A DNA stretch of 64,000 nt, taken from NCBI RefSeq assembly GCF_000725805.1, contig NZ_KL647137.1:124001-188000 (forward strand), given 5' to 3'. Both the position numbers and the translations under genes were made by a program. Shown here one piece after another: positions 1 through 7,442 of the stretch. The notes beneath the pieces were generated by a model that searched no databases, was not told the origin of the DNA, and saw only the letters and a list, made by a program, of their open reading frames with translations. Positions within the stretch are counted from its first letter, which is position 1; each line of letters opens with the position of its first letter. Source of the stretch: Streptomyces xanthophaeus (GTDB taxonomy: Bacteria > Actinomycetota > Actinomycetes > Streptomycetales > Streptomycetaceae).

Positions 1-2
1 AC

Positions 3-890
3 CAGGCGCGCGGCAGCAGCAACTACGACAAGCACGTCTACATGACCAACAACGGCAGGCTGGTCTTCGGCGTCTACACCGGAGCCACCCGCACCATCAC
101 CACCGCCGCCGCCTACAACGACAACCAGTGGCACCACGTCGTCGCGACCCAGGGCCCCGGAGGGATGACCCTCTACGTGGACGGCGTCCAGCGCGGCACG
201 CTCAACGTCACCACCCACGAGAACTTCGCGGGCTACTGGCACGTGGGCGGCGACAGCCTCGGCGGCTGGCCGGCCCGCCCGACCAGCGAGTACTGGGCGG
301 GCCAGCTCGACGAGAGCGCCGTCTACCCGACCGTCCTGGGCGCCGCCCAGGTGCAGAACCACTACGCCCTCGCCTCCGCCCCGGCCGACTCGGTCGTCCA
401 GGTCACCGCGGCCGAGGACACCTACGCCAACGCCGGTGCTCCCGGCACCAACTACGGCACCTCCGGCTCCCTCGCCGTACGGGGCACCTCGTTCTACGCG
501 AGCTACCTCCGCTTCGACCTGCCCGCCGCACCCGCGGGCACCGTGCTGAAGTCGGCGACGCTCGGGGTCAAGACGAGCACCATGGCCGGCGCCGGAACCG
601 CGGACACCGTCTCCGTGGTCCCCGTCACCGGACCGTGGACGGAGGGCACCACCACCTACGCCAACCGTCCCGGCCTCGGCTCCCCGGCACTCGGCACCTT
701 CGCCGGCATCCCGGACGGCTCGGCCGTGCACACCACCGGGCTGACCACAGCGACCGTCGCCGCGGCCCTCGGCGGCAGCTACGCGCTCGCCCTGAGCAGC
801 ACCGGTACGGACGCCCTGTGGCTGTGGTCCTCGGAGGCCCAGGCGGCCGAAGGGACCCCGCAGCTGACGCTGACCTTCGGCGCGCCGTGA
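3..890 (+). CDS. Secreted LamG / DNRLRE (CBM96-like) domain protein, 5'-truncated by window edge
   Basis: The reading frame is open from the first bases of the window, so the start and any signal peptide lie upstream. The first ~115 visible residues look like the end of a LamG/concanavalin-A-like jelly roll (NQWHHVVAT, then LDESAVYPTVLGAAQVQ, a typical LamG closing strand). From about residue 130 to the end it matches the DNRLRE/CBM96-type module (AEDTYANAGAPGTNYGTS, then YLRFDLPA and WTEGTTTYANRP). These modules bind sugars or surfaces on secreted actinobacterial enzymes; an enzymatic domain, if present, would be upstream. A strong hairpin follows 26 bases after the stop. Confidence 0.8.
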   Translation, partial: QARGSSNYDKHVYMTNNGRLVFGVYTGATRTITTAAAYNDNQWHHVVATQGPGGMTLYVDGVQRGTLNVTTHENFAGYWHVGGDSLGGWPARPTSEYWAGQLDESAVYPTVLGAAQVQNHYALASAPADSVVQVTAAEDTYANAGAPGTNYGTSGSLAVRGTSFYASYLRFDLPAAPAGTVLKSATLGVKTSTMAGAGTADTVSVVPVTGPWTEGTTTYANRPGLGSPALGTFAGIPDGSAVHTTGLTTATVAAALGGSYALALSSTGTDALWLWSSEAQAAEGTPQLTLTFGAP

Positions 891-916
891 CCTGCGGCTG
901 AGGCCGGTACGGCAGG

Positions 917-947
917 AGGGGCGCGGGCCTTCGGGCTCCGCGCCCCT
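917..947 (+). terminator. Hairpin terminator after the LamG/DNRLRE gene
   Basis: AGGGGCGCGG at 917-926 pairs with CCGCGCCCCT at 938-947, and an inner GCC/GGC pair closes around a TTCG loop. It begins 26 bases after the stop codon at 890 and ends 38 bases before the convergent DUF3224 stop, so it may act in both directions. Confidence 0.6.
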
Positions 948-985
948 TCGCGTCTGCGCGTGCGCCGCCGCGCCCCTGGGGCCCG

Positions 986-1414
986 TCAGCTCACCGCGTA
1001 CGTGAATTCGTACGCGACCGAAGGGTCGCCGTGACGGCTGGTGAACCCTCCGGTGCCCGTCAGGCCCGCCAGTTCGCCGGTGGCGGAGCCGGGCACCACC
1101 TCGAACCGGCAGCGCGTACCGGTCCCGTCGAAGCTGCCGCGCTCCTCCAGCAGGAAGCTGCCGTGACGCCCGTCGACGCTCCCGGACACCAGCTCCATGC
1201 CGGCGAAGCTGCCGGTGCTCTCCCCGGTGTAGGCGACCGTGTACGCGCAGAGCGTGCCGGAGGCCTCGATCCCGCCGGTGAAGGCGTTGGTGACGCGGGC
1301 GTGCGCGAGCCGGGGAGCGGCCCCGGACGGCCCGATCGGCTTCTCCTCCCAGTCGGCGAAGGTGAAACGGCCCCCGGTGCGTACGGATCCGGGTGCTGGA
1401 GTGGATGTGGGCAC
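986..1414 (-). CDS. DUF3224 domain protein
   Basis: A 142-residue protein of the DUF3224 family, small allene-oxide-cyclase-like beta barrels of unknown function. Typical family features are the N-terminal GRFTFADWEEKP, the central GSFAGMELVSGSVDGRHGSF and the C-terminal GGFTSRHGDPSVAYEF. I chose the GTG start at 1414 because GGGAGG sits six bases upstream; the longer frame from 1495 would run into the operator. It diverges from a WYL-type regulator with a perfect inverted repeat between them, so it is probably that regulator's target. Substrate unknown. Confidence 0.8.
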   Translation of the reverse strand: MPTSTPAPGSVRTGGRFTFADWEEKPIGPSGAAPRLAHARVTNAFTGGIEASGTLCAYTVAYTGESTGSFAGMELVSGSVDGRHGSFLLEERGSFDGTGTRCRFEVVPGSATGELAGLTGTGGFTSRHGDPSVAYEFTYAVS

Positions 1415-1483
1415 GGTTGTCCTCCCGGCAGGCCGGACGGTCGCGTCCGGCGGTTCATCAGGCTGTGCCCCCAGGCTGGCAGC

Positions 1484-1510
1484 CGTACCTGACACCTGCT
1501 GTCAGGTACG
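1484..1510. promoter_or_regulatory. Inverted-repeat operator between DUF3224 gene and WYL regulator
   Basis: CGTACCTGACA (1484-1494) and TGTCAGGTACG (1500-1510) form a perfect 11-bp inverted repeat with a 5-base spacer. It sits 70 bases upstream of the DUF3224 start and 17 bases upstream of the regulator's ATG, so binding could control both genes. That the WYL protein binds here is inferred from position and symmetry. Confidence 0.7.
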
Positions 1511-1526
1511 CGGGATCATGGGTGCC

Positions 1527-2576
1527 ATGCGCGCCGACCGGCTCCTCTCCCTGCTCCTGCTGCTCCAGAACCGTGGCCGGATGACCGCGCCCGAACTGGC
1601 CGAGGCCCTGGAGGTGTCCGTGCGCACCGTCTACCGGGACGTCGAAGCCCTGGGCGCCGCCGGGGTCCCCGTCCACGCCGACCGCGGCCCGGCCGGCGGG
1701 TACCGGCTCCCCGACGGCTACCGCACCCGCCTCACGGGCCTCACCGACGACCAGGCGGCCTCCCTCTTCCTCACCGGGGTGCCGGGTCCCGCACAGGACC
1801 TCGGCCTCGGTGCGGACCTGGTCGCCGCCCAGCTGAAGTTGCAGGCCGCGCTCCCCGCGGCGCTGGCCGGACGGGCCCGCCGGATCCAGGACCGCTTCCA
1901 CCTGGACGCACCCGCCTGGTTCCGGGACGCGGACCCGGTCCCGTACCTCGGGCAGATCGCCCGGGCGGTCTGGGACCAGCGCGTCCTGCGCACCTGCTAC
2001 GGGCGCCCGCGCGGCGAGGTGCACCGCGAACTGCATCCCCTCGGCCTGGTCCTCAAGGGCGGCATCTGGTACCTCGTGGCCCGGTCCGGGGACGCCGTGC
2101 GCACCTACCGGGTCGGCCGCTTCCTGACGGTGGACACCACGGAGGAGGGCTTCGAGCGGCCCGCGGACTTCGCCCTCGCCGCCCACTGGCAGGGATCGGT
2201 CGGCCGCCTGGACGTGGCGCGCCGTCAGCAGAGCGCCGAACTGAGCCTCTCGCCGCGGGGACAGCGGCTGCTGCCGATGCAGTTCGGCGCCGCGGGCGTA
2301 CGGGCCCTGGCCGAGGCGGACCCCGACGGCGCGGATCCCGGGGGCTGGGTGCGGGTCCGGCTGGACGTCGAGTCCACGGCCCTCGCCGTCGGGGACCTGC
2401 TCCGGCTCGGCACCGAGGCGGAGGTGCTGGGCCCGCCCGAACTGCGCAGTGCGGTCGCCGCTACGGCGGCAGCCCTCGCCGCCCGCTACGGATGCGGGGC
2501 GGACCCGTCCGCGGATCCGCCCACGGAATCGTTCGCGGATCCGCCCACGGACTCCCAGCGGACCTCGCCGTCCTGA
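1527..2576 (+). CDS. YafY/DeoR-type transcriptional regulator with WYL domain
   Basis: A 349-residue regulator. Residues 1-60 form an N-terminal winged HTH (RADRLLSLLLLLQNRGRMT, then SVRTVYRDVEAL). A WYL ligand-sensing domain follows (LKGGIWYLVAR, then RTYRVGRF) and a WCX-type C-terminal region. The start at 1527 (MRADRLL) fits the family; an ATG at 1518 would add three residues. The operator ends 17 bases upstream, so autoregulation is likely. The C-terminal tail after AARYGCG is an acidic/proline-rich repeat (ADPS, ADPPTES, ADPPTDS) encoded by a 24-bp DNA repeat and overlaps the convergent gene by 91 bp. Confidence 0.85.
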   Translation: MRADRLLSLLLLLQNRGRMTAPELAEALEVSVRTVYRDVEALGAAGVPVHADRGPAGGYRLPDGYRTRLTGLTDDQAASLFLTGVPGPAQDLGLGADLVAAQLKLQAALPAALAGRARRIQDRFHLDAPAWFRDADPVPYLGQIARAVWDQRVLRTCYGRPRGEVHRELHPLGLVLKGGIWYLVARSGDAVRTYRVGRFLTVDTTEEGFERPADFALAAHWQGSVGRLDVARRQQSAELSLSPRGQRLLPMQFGAAGVRALAEADPDGADPGGWVRVRLDVESTALAVGDLLRLGTEAEVLGPPELRSAVAATAAALAARYGCGADPSADPPTESFADPPTDSQRTSPS

Positions 2577-3403
2577 CGGTGCGGGGTCGGCCGGAGCCCG
2601 CAGGCCTCGGCCACGGCCGCCGAAGCAACGTGCCCGGGGTGGACGTGCGCGAGGATCCGGCCGACCGGGAGCTCCCGCAGCCAGCCCGTCAGCGCCCCCG
2701 CCGCCTCGGCGGCGAAGCCCCGGCCCTGCCACGCGGTCCCGACGACCCAGGCCACCTCGGCGTGTTCGAGGTCCGCGGCGACGGTGGCCTGGACGGTACC
2801 CACCAGCTGCCCGCCGTCGCGCAGCCGCAGCACCCAGTTGCACCAGACGGTCGCCGGGTCCGGCGAACCCGCGGCCAGCCGTGCGTACCGGACGCGCAGC
2901 GCCCCGGCGGTCGGCGGGGCGCCGCCGATGAAGGTGTGGAGGCCGGGGTCGGCCAGGACGACGGCCATCTCGTCGGCGTGCTCCACGCCCAGCGGGAGCA
3001 GGTCGAGCCGGTGCGAGGTGAGGGGGACGGGCCGCACCGCGGAGGCCGCCCCCGACAGCGGCGGGCGGACCTTGGCGGCCGCGCCCGCGCGGGGCACGCC
3101 GTCCACGCCCAGGCAGATGCCGAACACCCGGTCGTTGCCGGTCCAGCCGTTGACGCCGCCCCGGTTGTTGCCGATCTGCACGCGCCGCCGTGCGGCGTCC
3201 ACCGCCAGCACCAGGTGCAGGTACACGGTGCCGTGGACGCGGGCCAGGACGATGTCACCGGCCTCGATCCGGCGAGGGTCGGCCGGACCGACCCGCACCC
3301 GCTGCCCGGACCGGATCAGCGGCACCATGGAACCGCCGGTCGGACGGAACTCCACCGTCTCCCCCCGGCCGGTACGTTCCGCCATCGCGTCGAGCATGCC
3401 CAT
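2486..3403 (-). CDS. S24/S26 peptidase-like domain fused to GNAT acetyltransferase
   Basis: A 305-residue two-domain protein. Residues ~15-105 resemble S24/S26 peptidase-like proteins: GGSMVPLIRSGQ with the nucleophile-like Ser25, AGDIVLARV, and QIGNNRGGVNGW. I see no lysine where a general base is expected (the strand reads YLHLVLAV), so proteolysis is doubtful. Residues ~118-285 are a GNAT fold (LTSHRLDLLPL, then WVVGTAWQGRGFAAEAAGAL and the acetyl-CoA loop). The C-terminus is a short SVGGSAND/SVGGSADG repeat overlapping the convergent regulator. The start could be any of three close ATG codons (3403, 3397, 3385). Substrate unknown. Confidence 0.75.
   Translation of the reverse strand: MGMLDAMAERTGRGETVEFRPTGGSMVPLIRSGQRVRVGPADPRRIEAGDIVLARVHGTVYLHLVLAVDAARRRVQIGNNRGGVNGWTGNDRVFGICLGVDGVPRAGAAAKVRPPLSGAASAVRPVPLTSHRLDLLPLGVEHADEMAVVLADPGLHTFIGGAPPTAGALRVRYARLAAGSPDPATVWCNWVLRLRDGGQLVGTVQATVAADLEHAEVAWVVGTAWQGRGFAAEAAGALTGWLRELPVGRILAHVHPGHVASAAVAEACGLRPTPHRQDGEVRWESVGGSANDSVGGSADGSAPHP
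2511..2551. repeat. 17-bp direct repeat in overlapping convergent gene ends
   Basis: GCGGATCCGCCCACGGA occurs at 2511-2527 and again at 2535-2551, giving a 24-bp period (eight codons). Both copies lie within the 91-bp region where the WYL regulator and the convergent acetyltransferase fusion overlap, so the repeat encodes eight-residue tail repeats in both proteins. Confidence 0.85.
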
Positions 3404-3488
3404 GCGCCGAGTCTGCCGCCGCCAGGCGCCCGTGGCCAGCGAATATGTCGGGGCGGTGCGGTCCCGGGGCCGGCTGTCCGCCCCCGGC

Positions 3489-3950
3489 TCAGCGGCGGGG
3501 TTCCACCTCCAGGAAGCGGCGGTGGCGTGGGCCCCGGTAGAGCAGGCAGTCCCAGCCCAGGGGCTCCAGTACCGCCGCGCAGGCCGTCAGCCGTTCCTGT
3601 TCCTCCTCGGCCGCGCCGCTGCCAGGCGCACCGAGCCAGGTGACCTCCGTCCGGCCCGGCCCGCCCCCGGCGGCCGCGGCCACCCGGTATCCCGTCCGGG
3701 TGCGCCGCCCCTGCGCGTCCACCGCCGACGCCGGGATCCCCGAGGCCTCCAGCGCCAGCGCCACCGCTCGCTCCGGCTGCCGTACCTCCCACGCCGCGGG
3801 AACCCCCGCGCCCCCGGCGCCGTTCACCAGACGGCGGATCTGCAGCAGCCCCTCGTACGCCGTCCGCAGCACGGCCTCGCGCCCGAGCCCCGGCGGTACG
3901 GCAGGGCCGTCGCCGGTCGCCGGTTCGAAGCCCTGACCGGGCACCGTCAT
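3489..3950 (-). CDS. Conserved hypothetical protein
   Basis: A 153-residue soluble protein I do not recognise. It has an alpha-helical N-terminal half (REAVLRTAYEGLLQIRRLV, then PERAVALALEASGIPASAVDAQGRR) and a C-terminal beta-rich part ending GWDCLLYRGPRHRRFLEVEPRR. The coding GC pattern is normal. The ATG at 3950 follows two GAGGGG motifs, one at a plausible ribosome-binding distance. It is transcribed away from the small membrane protein at 4063. Confidence 0.6.
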   Translation of the reverse strand: MTVPGQGFEPATGDGPAVPPGLGREAVLRTAYEGLLQIRRLVNGAGGAGVPAAWEVRQPERAVALALEASGIPASAVDAQGRRTRTGYRVAAAAGGGPGRTEVTWLGAPGSGAAEEEQERLTACAAVLEPLGWDCLLYRGPRHRRFLEVEPRR

Positions 3951-4062
3951 CCCCTCACCATCCCCTCACCCCGCACGTCCGGGCCCGTCTGAGTACCTCA
4001 TGCCCAACGGCCTGAGTATCCGCCCCGATTCCCCGCCGCGCCGCCGCTGGTCGAATGGGGGC

Positions 4063-4356
4063 ATGACGTACGAAGCCCCGCGCAGCGAGCCCCGCCCGCG
4101 CATGCAGCACGTGACCACCGCCGGTACCGCCCTGGCCGTGGCCCTGGTCCCGCTCGTGGTCGGGGTGCTGCTGGCGAAGGGGCTCGCGGCCGACCCGATG
4201 ACCCCGGTCAACGCCCTGATCACCGGCGGCGGTCAGCGGGCCGGTCTGCCGCGGGCGGAGTGGCGCCGCCGCGGCCAGGCCACCGTCCGCCGCCTGCGCA
4301 CCGCCCGGCGCGGCACGGCCCGCCGGTGTGCTCAGGCCTGCGGCCGCCGCCCCTGA
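4063..4356 (+). CDS. Small single-pass membrane protein, hypothetical
   Basis: A 97-residue protein with a basic N-terminus, one hydrophobic helix at ~residues 19-39 (TAGTALAVALVPLVVGVLLA) and an arginine-rich C-terminus. The start at 4063 (MTYEAPRS) follows a GGGGG run; an in-frame upstream ATG at 4000 would add 21 residues without an evident ribosome binding site. Its 3' end overlaps the convergent P-loop kinase gene by 25 bp. Function unknown. Confidence 0.5.
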   Translation: MTYEAPRSEPRPRMQHVTTAGTALAVALVPLVVGVLLAKGLAADPMTPVNALITGGGQRAGLPRAEWRRRGQATVRRLRTARRGTARRCAQACGRRP

Positions 4357-4889
4357 GCCCCGGGAGGGCCCCCCTGCGCACGCAGCCACGCCTCGGCCTG
4401 CCGCGGCGTCCGCAGGTGCACCACGCGCAGCGGTGCGAACCGCGGGTCCCGGGCGCGCCGGGCGATCTCCTCGCGCCGCGGCCCGTACTGCGCCCATGCC
4501 CACCAGGCGGGATGGTCGGCGCGCAGCCACTCCCGCCACGCCTCGCGGTTCCCGCCGAACAGCCGCTCCCGCAGCAGGCTCCGGCGCAGCGAGCGCAGCA
4601 GCACCCGGCGCATCACAACGTGCCGCGGGTGGTCCAGCCACACCACGGTGTCGGCCCGCTCCCACAGCAGGTCGCGGACCTCCGGGTAGCCGAGCGAGTC
4701 GAACACCCACCGCTCGGTCCCGGCGAGGCGGGCCGTCTCCCGGACGAAGTCCGGGTCGACGGCCCACCCCGGACCGGAGAACCGCAGCGCGTCCAGCTCG
4801 TGGAAGGGCAGCCCGAGCCGCCGCTCCAGGGCGCGGGCCGCCGTGGACTTGCCGGCCCCGCTGATCCCGACGACCAGGACGCGCCGCAC
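4332..4889 (-). CDS. P-loop NTPase, adenylate kinase / FlaR-like
   Basis: A 185-residue NTPase with a clear Walker A at residues 8-16 (GISGAGKST) right after the first strand, then LPFHELDALRF as in topology-modulation (FlaR)-like kinases. An aspartate-bearing strand (TVVWLDHP) and an arginine-rich lid (RRVLLRSLRRSLLRERLF) follow. These small kinases phosphorylate an unknown small substrate. The start at 4889 is only three bases after the stop of the upstream MerR regulator at 4893, so the two genes probably form an operon. Confidence 0.8.
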   Translation of the reverse strand: MRRVLVVGISGAGKSTAARALERRLGLPFHELDALRFSGPGWAVDPDFVRETARLAGTERWVFDSLGYPEVRDLLWERADTVVWLDHPRHVVMRRVLLRSLRRSLLRERLFGGNREAWREWLRADHPAWWAWAQYGPRREEIARRARDPRFAPLRVVHLRTPRQAEAWLRAQGGPPGAQGRRPQA

Positions 4890-4892
4890 CCG

Positions 4893-5738
4893 TTACGCCC
4901 GCGGTCCGTCGGCGAGGGGCTCCTGGAACTCGACGACCCACTGCTCGGGGTCGTCCGGGCAGGCCAGGCTCAGCTCACGGGCGTACCCGGCCGAGTGCTC
5001 CCCGCTCGTGTCGATCCACCGGGCCAGCGCCTGGACCGTCGGCAGGATGGCGTCCATCGCGCCCCGGTGCACCACGGTCGCGGCCCGCTCGACCGCGGGC
5101 AGCGTGACGATCCGCACCCCGCCGCCGAGGTCCTCGGCCCGGACCGAGGCCGCCACCGGAAGCCCGGCGTGCACCCGGACCGCCCCGGCGCCCGCCTCCG
5201 GCGCGTCCTCGTAGCAGGAGGTGGCGGGGCCGCTCGCGGCCACCCCGGCGGTCTCGAACCGGCGGCACAGCTCCTCGTAGAGCGGACCGATGACCGGCCC
5301 GATGTGCTGCGGCTCGAAGCTGGCCGCGATCTCCGTCAACTCGGCGATCCGGACGGCCGGGAGGCTCTTGACGACGATGTCTTCAGCAGGCATGGAACCC
5401 TCACTTTCGATGGTCCGGAGCCTCGCCTCGACCTGCCGCAGCCCCGCTCGCGCGGCGGCCATGGCGCTCTCCAGCTCGGCCTGCCGCAGTCGCAGCATGC
5501 CGCGCAGCTCCTCCGGGCCCACGCGCTCGTCGAGGATGGTTCCGACCTGGTCCAGGCTGAAGCCGAGTTCCTTGAGCGCGATGACACGGTTGAGGCGGGC
5601 GAGTTGCCCTGCCTCGTAGAAGCGGTAGCCGGTGAAGGGGTCGACACGTGCCGGGCGCAGCAGACCGAGCGCGTCGTAGTGACGCAGCATGCGGACCGAC
5701 ACCCGGCCGTGCTTGGCGAAGTCTCCGATGGTGAACAT
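4893..5738 (-). CDS. MerR-family regulator with GyrI-like effector-binding domain
   Basis: A 281-residue BmrR-type regulator. Residues 1-70 are the MerR DNA-binding domain (FTIGDFAKHGRVSVRMLRHY, then YRFYEAGQLARLNRVIALK). A coiled-coil linker (~75-115) follows, and the C-terminal ~150 residues form a GyrI/AraC-E-like small-molecule binding domain (TSCYEDAPE, AATVVHRGAMD). I prefer the ATG at 5738 (MFTIGDF); a GTG at 5765 would add nine residues and overlap the promoter. Co-transcription with the kinase at 4332 is likely. Confidence 0.85.
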   Translation of the reverse strand: MFTIGDFAKHGRVSVRMLRHYDALGLLRPARVDPFTGYRFYEAGQLARLNRVIALKELGFSLDQVGTILDERVGPEELRGMLRLRQAELESAMAAARAGLRQVEARLRTIESEGSMPAEDIVVKSLPAVRIAELTEIAASFEPQHIGPVIGPLYEELCRRFETAGVAASGPATSCYEDAPEAGAGAVRVHAGLPVAASVRAEDLGGGVRIVTLPAVERAATVVHRGAMDAILPTVQALARWIDTSGEHSAGYARELSLACPDDPEQWVVEFQEPLADGPRA

Positions 5739-5748
5739 GACGTCTTCC

Positions 5749-5779
5749 AGTGCAGGGTCTGACACAGGGGGAGGGTCAA
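5749..5779 (-). promoter_or_regulatory. Putative MerR-type promoter with long spacer
   Basis: Read on the minus strand, TTGACC (5779-5774) is followed after 19 bases by TGCACT (5754-5749). The long spacer is characteristic of promoters activated by MerR-family proteins, and the following gene is a MerR regulator. Transcription would begin very close to its ATG at 5738, implying a leaderless or nearly leaderless message. Confidence 0.4.
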
Positions 5780-5814
5780 GACTCGCACTCGTACGTGTTC
5801 ACCCGGCGGCGGGG

Positions 5815-6279
5815 TCAACGGCCGTACTGCCTCAGGCACAGGTCGACGATCGACGGCGGTACGGCGTCCCCCGCGGCCGCGCACAGCTCGTCCATCCGGG
5901 CGGGCAGGGCCGGGTGGCGGTGCGGGTGGGCGGCCGTGGGCTTCGGCGGGCGCACCCGCCGGGGCGGCACCTTCGGCTTCGCCTGACGTCCGGTGGGCGG
6001 CCGGGCGGCCTTGCCGGGGGAGCGTGCCGGACCCGGGGTGCTGCCGTCGGCACCGGAGTGCACTCCTCGTTCCGGATCGGCTTCCGGATCGGGTCCGGGC
6101 GCGGGCAGCTGCCCCAGCGGCAGCGGTGAGGAGGCGGGGACGGGCGGCGGCGCATCGGGCACGCCGACGGGCGGTACGGGACCCCGTACCGGCACCGGAG
6201 CCTCCGGCCCCACGGACACGCAGCCGGCGCTCGCGAGGAGCGCGAGGAGGGAGAGGGGCACGGCCCGGCGTAACTGCAT
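5815..6279 (-). CDS. Proline-rich lipoprotein, paralogue of the one at 34.8 kb
   Basis: A 154-residue predicted lipoprotein: MQLRRAVPLSLLALLASAGC is a signal peptide ending in a lipobox cysteine at residue 20. A long Pro/Ala/Arg-rich linker leads to a small conserved end (MDELCAAAGDAVPPSIVDLC). A second copy of this design lies at 34848-35378, with the same N-terminal MQxRRA and the same C-terminal Leu-Cys-(Ala/Glu)-Ala-Ala...Ile-Val-x-Leu-Cys. Function unknown; the architecture suggests a lipid-anchored stalk bearing a small disulfide-containing tip. Confidence 0.65.
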   Translation of the reverse strand: MQLRRAVPLSLLALLASAGCVSVGPEAPVPVRGPVPPVGVPDAPPPVPASSPLPLGQLPAPGPDPEADPERGVHSGADGSTPGPARSPGKAARPPTGRQAKPKVPPRRVRPPKPTAAHPHRHPALPARMDELCAAAGDAVPPSIVDLCLRQYGR

Positions 6280-6397
6280 CGGGCCAGCTTGCCGCACCCT
6301 CCGGCCGGCCCGGTCCTCCACCTCACGCGTCCGGGTGACGCGGGTCCGCCACGGCCGCACGGATTGCGGACCGATAAGGGCAGTTCGGACATCAGGC

Positions 6398-6427
6398 TTG
6401 ACCGGGCATGTGCAAAGGGGACAGAGT
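6398..6427 (+). promoter_or_regulatory. Putative promoter upstream of peptidoglycan-binding protein
   Basis: TTGACC at 6398-6403 is followed 18 bases later by CAGAGT at 6422-6427. Transcription from here would give a leader of about 130 bases before the GTG at 6568, enough to include the small ORF at 6475-6558. The rest of the 6280-6567 gap shows no other clear structure. Confidence 0.3.
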
Positions 6428-6474
6428 GCGCCCGATCGAGAACCACCGCATGAGCCGCACTCGGAGACCCCAAG

Positions 6475-6558
6475 ATGTCCATATCGGTCCGCTCTTCGCT
6501 CGCCCCGGCCCCGGCCGGTGGTTCTCCCGAGTCCTGCCTCATCCGCTTCGCGGCCTGA
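6475..6558 (+). CDS. Possible 27-residue leader peptide (uORF)
   Basis: ATG at 6475 opens a 27-codon frame (starting MSISVRSSLAPAP and ending CLIRFAA) that closes with TGA at 6556-6558, ten bases before the GTG of the next gene and in the same frame. GGAG lies nine bases upstream of the ATG. It may be a translated leader of the downstream gene or a chance ORF; I know of no homologue. Confidence 0.3.
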   Translation: MSISVRSSLAPAPAGGSPESCLIRFAA

Positions 6559-6567
6559 CCGGTCGCC

Positions 6568-7401
6568 GTGTCCCACCACTCCGAAGAGGACGGCGTCGTC
6601 CCCGACGACCTGCTCGTGCGCCCGTACGTCGTACCCGTGGACCGGGCGTCCCCGCCGACCGTCACGCCCTGGCCGCAGTCCGGACCCGTTCCCGTGTCCT
6701 TCCGCGTCCCCGAACGGGCTCCGGCGTACCCGGCCCCGGAGCCGGACCGGGATCCCGACCGGGGCCCGGGCCGTGGCTCCGGAGCGGAACCGGGCCCGGC
6801 GCCCCTCAGGACGACCGGCTCCCGCGCACACCGAAGGACCGACGCCCGGGAAGGCGGCCGCCGGTCCCCGGTCGCCGCCCTTGCCCTGCTCGGCCTCGGC
6901 GCGGCCGGTGTCCTGGCGTATCTGTTCAGCACCCCCGGGGCGGCGGACCCCTCGCCCTCCGATCCCTCGCCAGGGCTCACGCTGGCCGTGCCCGCGCTCC
7001 CCGACGGCAGCGCCGACGGGGGCGCCCCCTCGCCCGAAGGCTCCGCCTCCGGCGCCCCCTCGGCGTCGTCCGCCTCTGCTTCCGCTTCGCCTTCCGCTTC
7101 TGCTTCGGCCGCAGCCTCCCCTTCGGCTCCGTCCGCGTCCGCTTCGCCCAAGGCCGGCGCCGCCGCGAGCGCGTCGGCCGGACAGTCCGCCTCCGGGACG
7201 CTGCGGATGGGGGACAGCGGCGAGGCGGTGCGTGACCTCCAGGAGCGGCTCTACGGGCAGGGGTTCACCTACGTGTCCACGACCGGCGTCTTCGACAGCC
7301 AGACCAAGCGCGGGGTCGCCCAGCTCCAGCGCGACCGGGGGATCAAGGGCGATCAGCCCGGGGTCTACGGCCCGGCCACCCAGGCGGCCTTCGGCGGCTG
7401 A
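6568..7401 (+). CDS. Membrane-anchored peptidoglycan-binding protein
   Basis: A 277-residue protein with a cytoplasmic acidic/proline-rich N-terminus (~1-98) and one transmembrane helix (~99-121, SPVAALALLGLGAAGVLAYL). An extracellular Ser/Ala-rich linker (~125-200) follows, then a C-terminal PG_binding_1 domain (~203-275: LRMGDSGEAVRDLQERLYGQ, then GVFDSQTKRGVAQLQRDRGI). It probably anchors to the cell wall. The start is GTG at 6568, the first start codon after an in-frame stop. It is followed at once by the convergent SDR gene. Confidence 0.8.
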   Translation: MSHHSEEDGVVPDDLLVRPYVVPVDRASPPTVTPWPQSGPVPVSFRVPERAPAYPAPEPDRDPDRGPGRGSGAEPGPAPLRTTGSRAHRRTDAREGGRRSPVAALALLGLGAAGVLAYLFSTPGAADPSPSDPSPGLTLAVPALPDGSADGGAPSPEGSASGAPSASSASASASPSASASAAASPSAPSASASPKAGAAASASAGQSASGTLRMGDSGEAVRDLQERLYGQGFTYVSTTGVFDSQTKRGVAQLQRDRGIKGDQPGVYGPATQAAFGG

Positions 7402-7442
7402 CCCGCGCCGGGCCGGCCCCCGGCCGGGTCCCCGTCCGCGCG

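Noticed and set aside
4260..5762. 500-codon plus-strand frame opposite the kinase and MerR genes
   Set aside because: It is an antisense shadow with Arg/Pro/Ala/His-biased composition and no domain sense; MerR and kinase motifs are on the minus strand.
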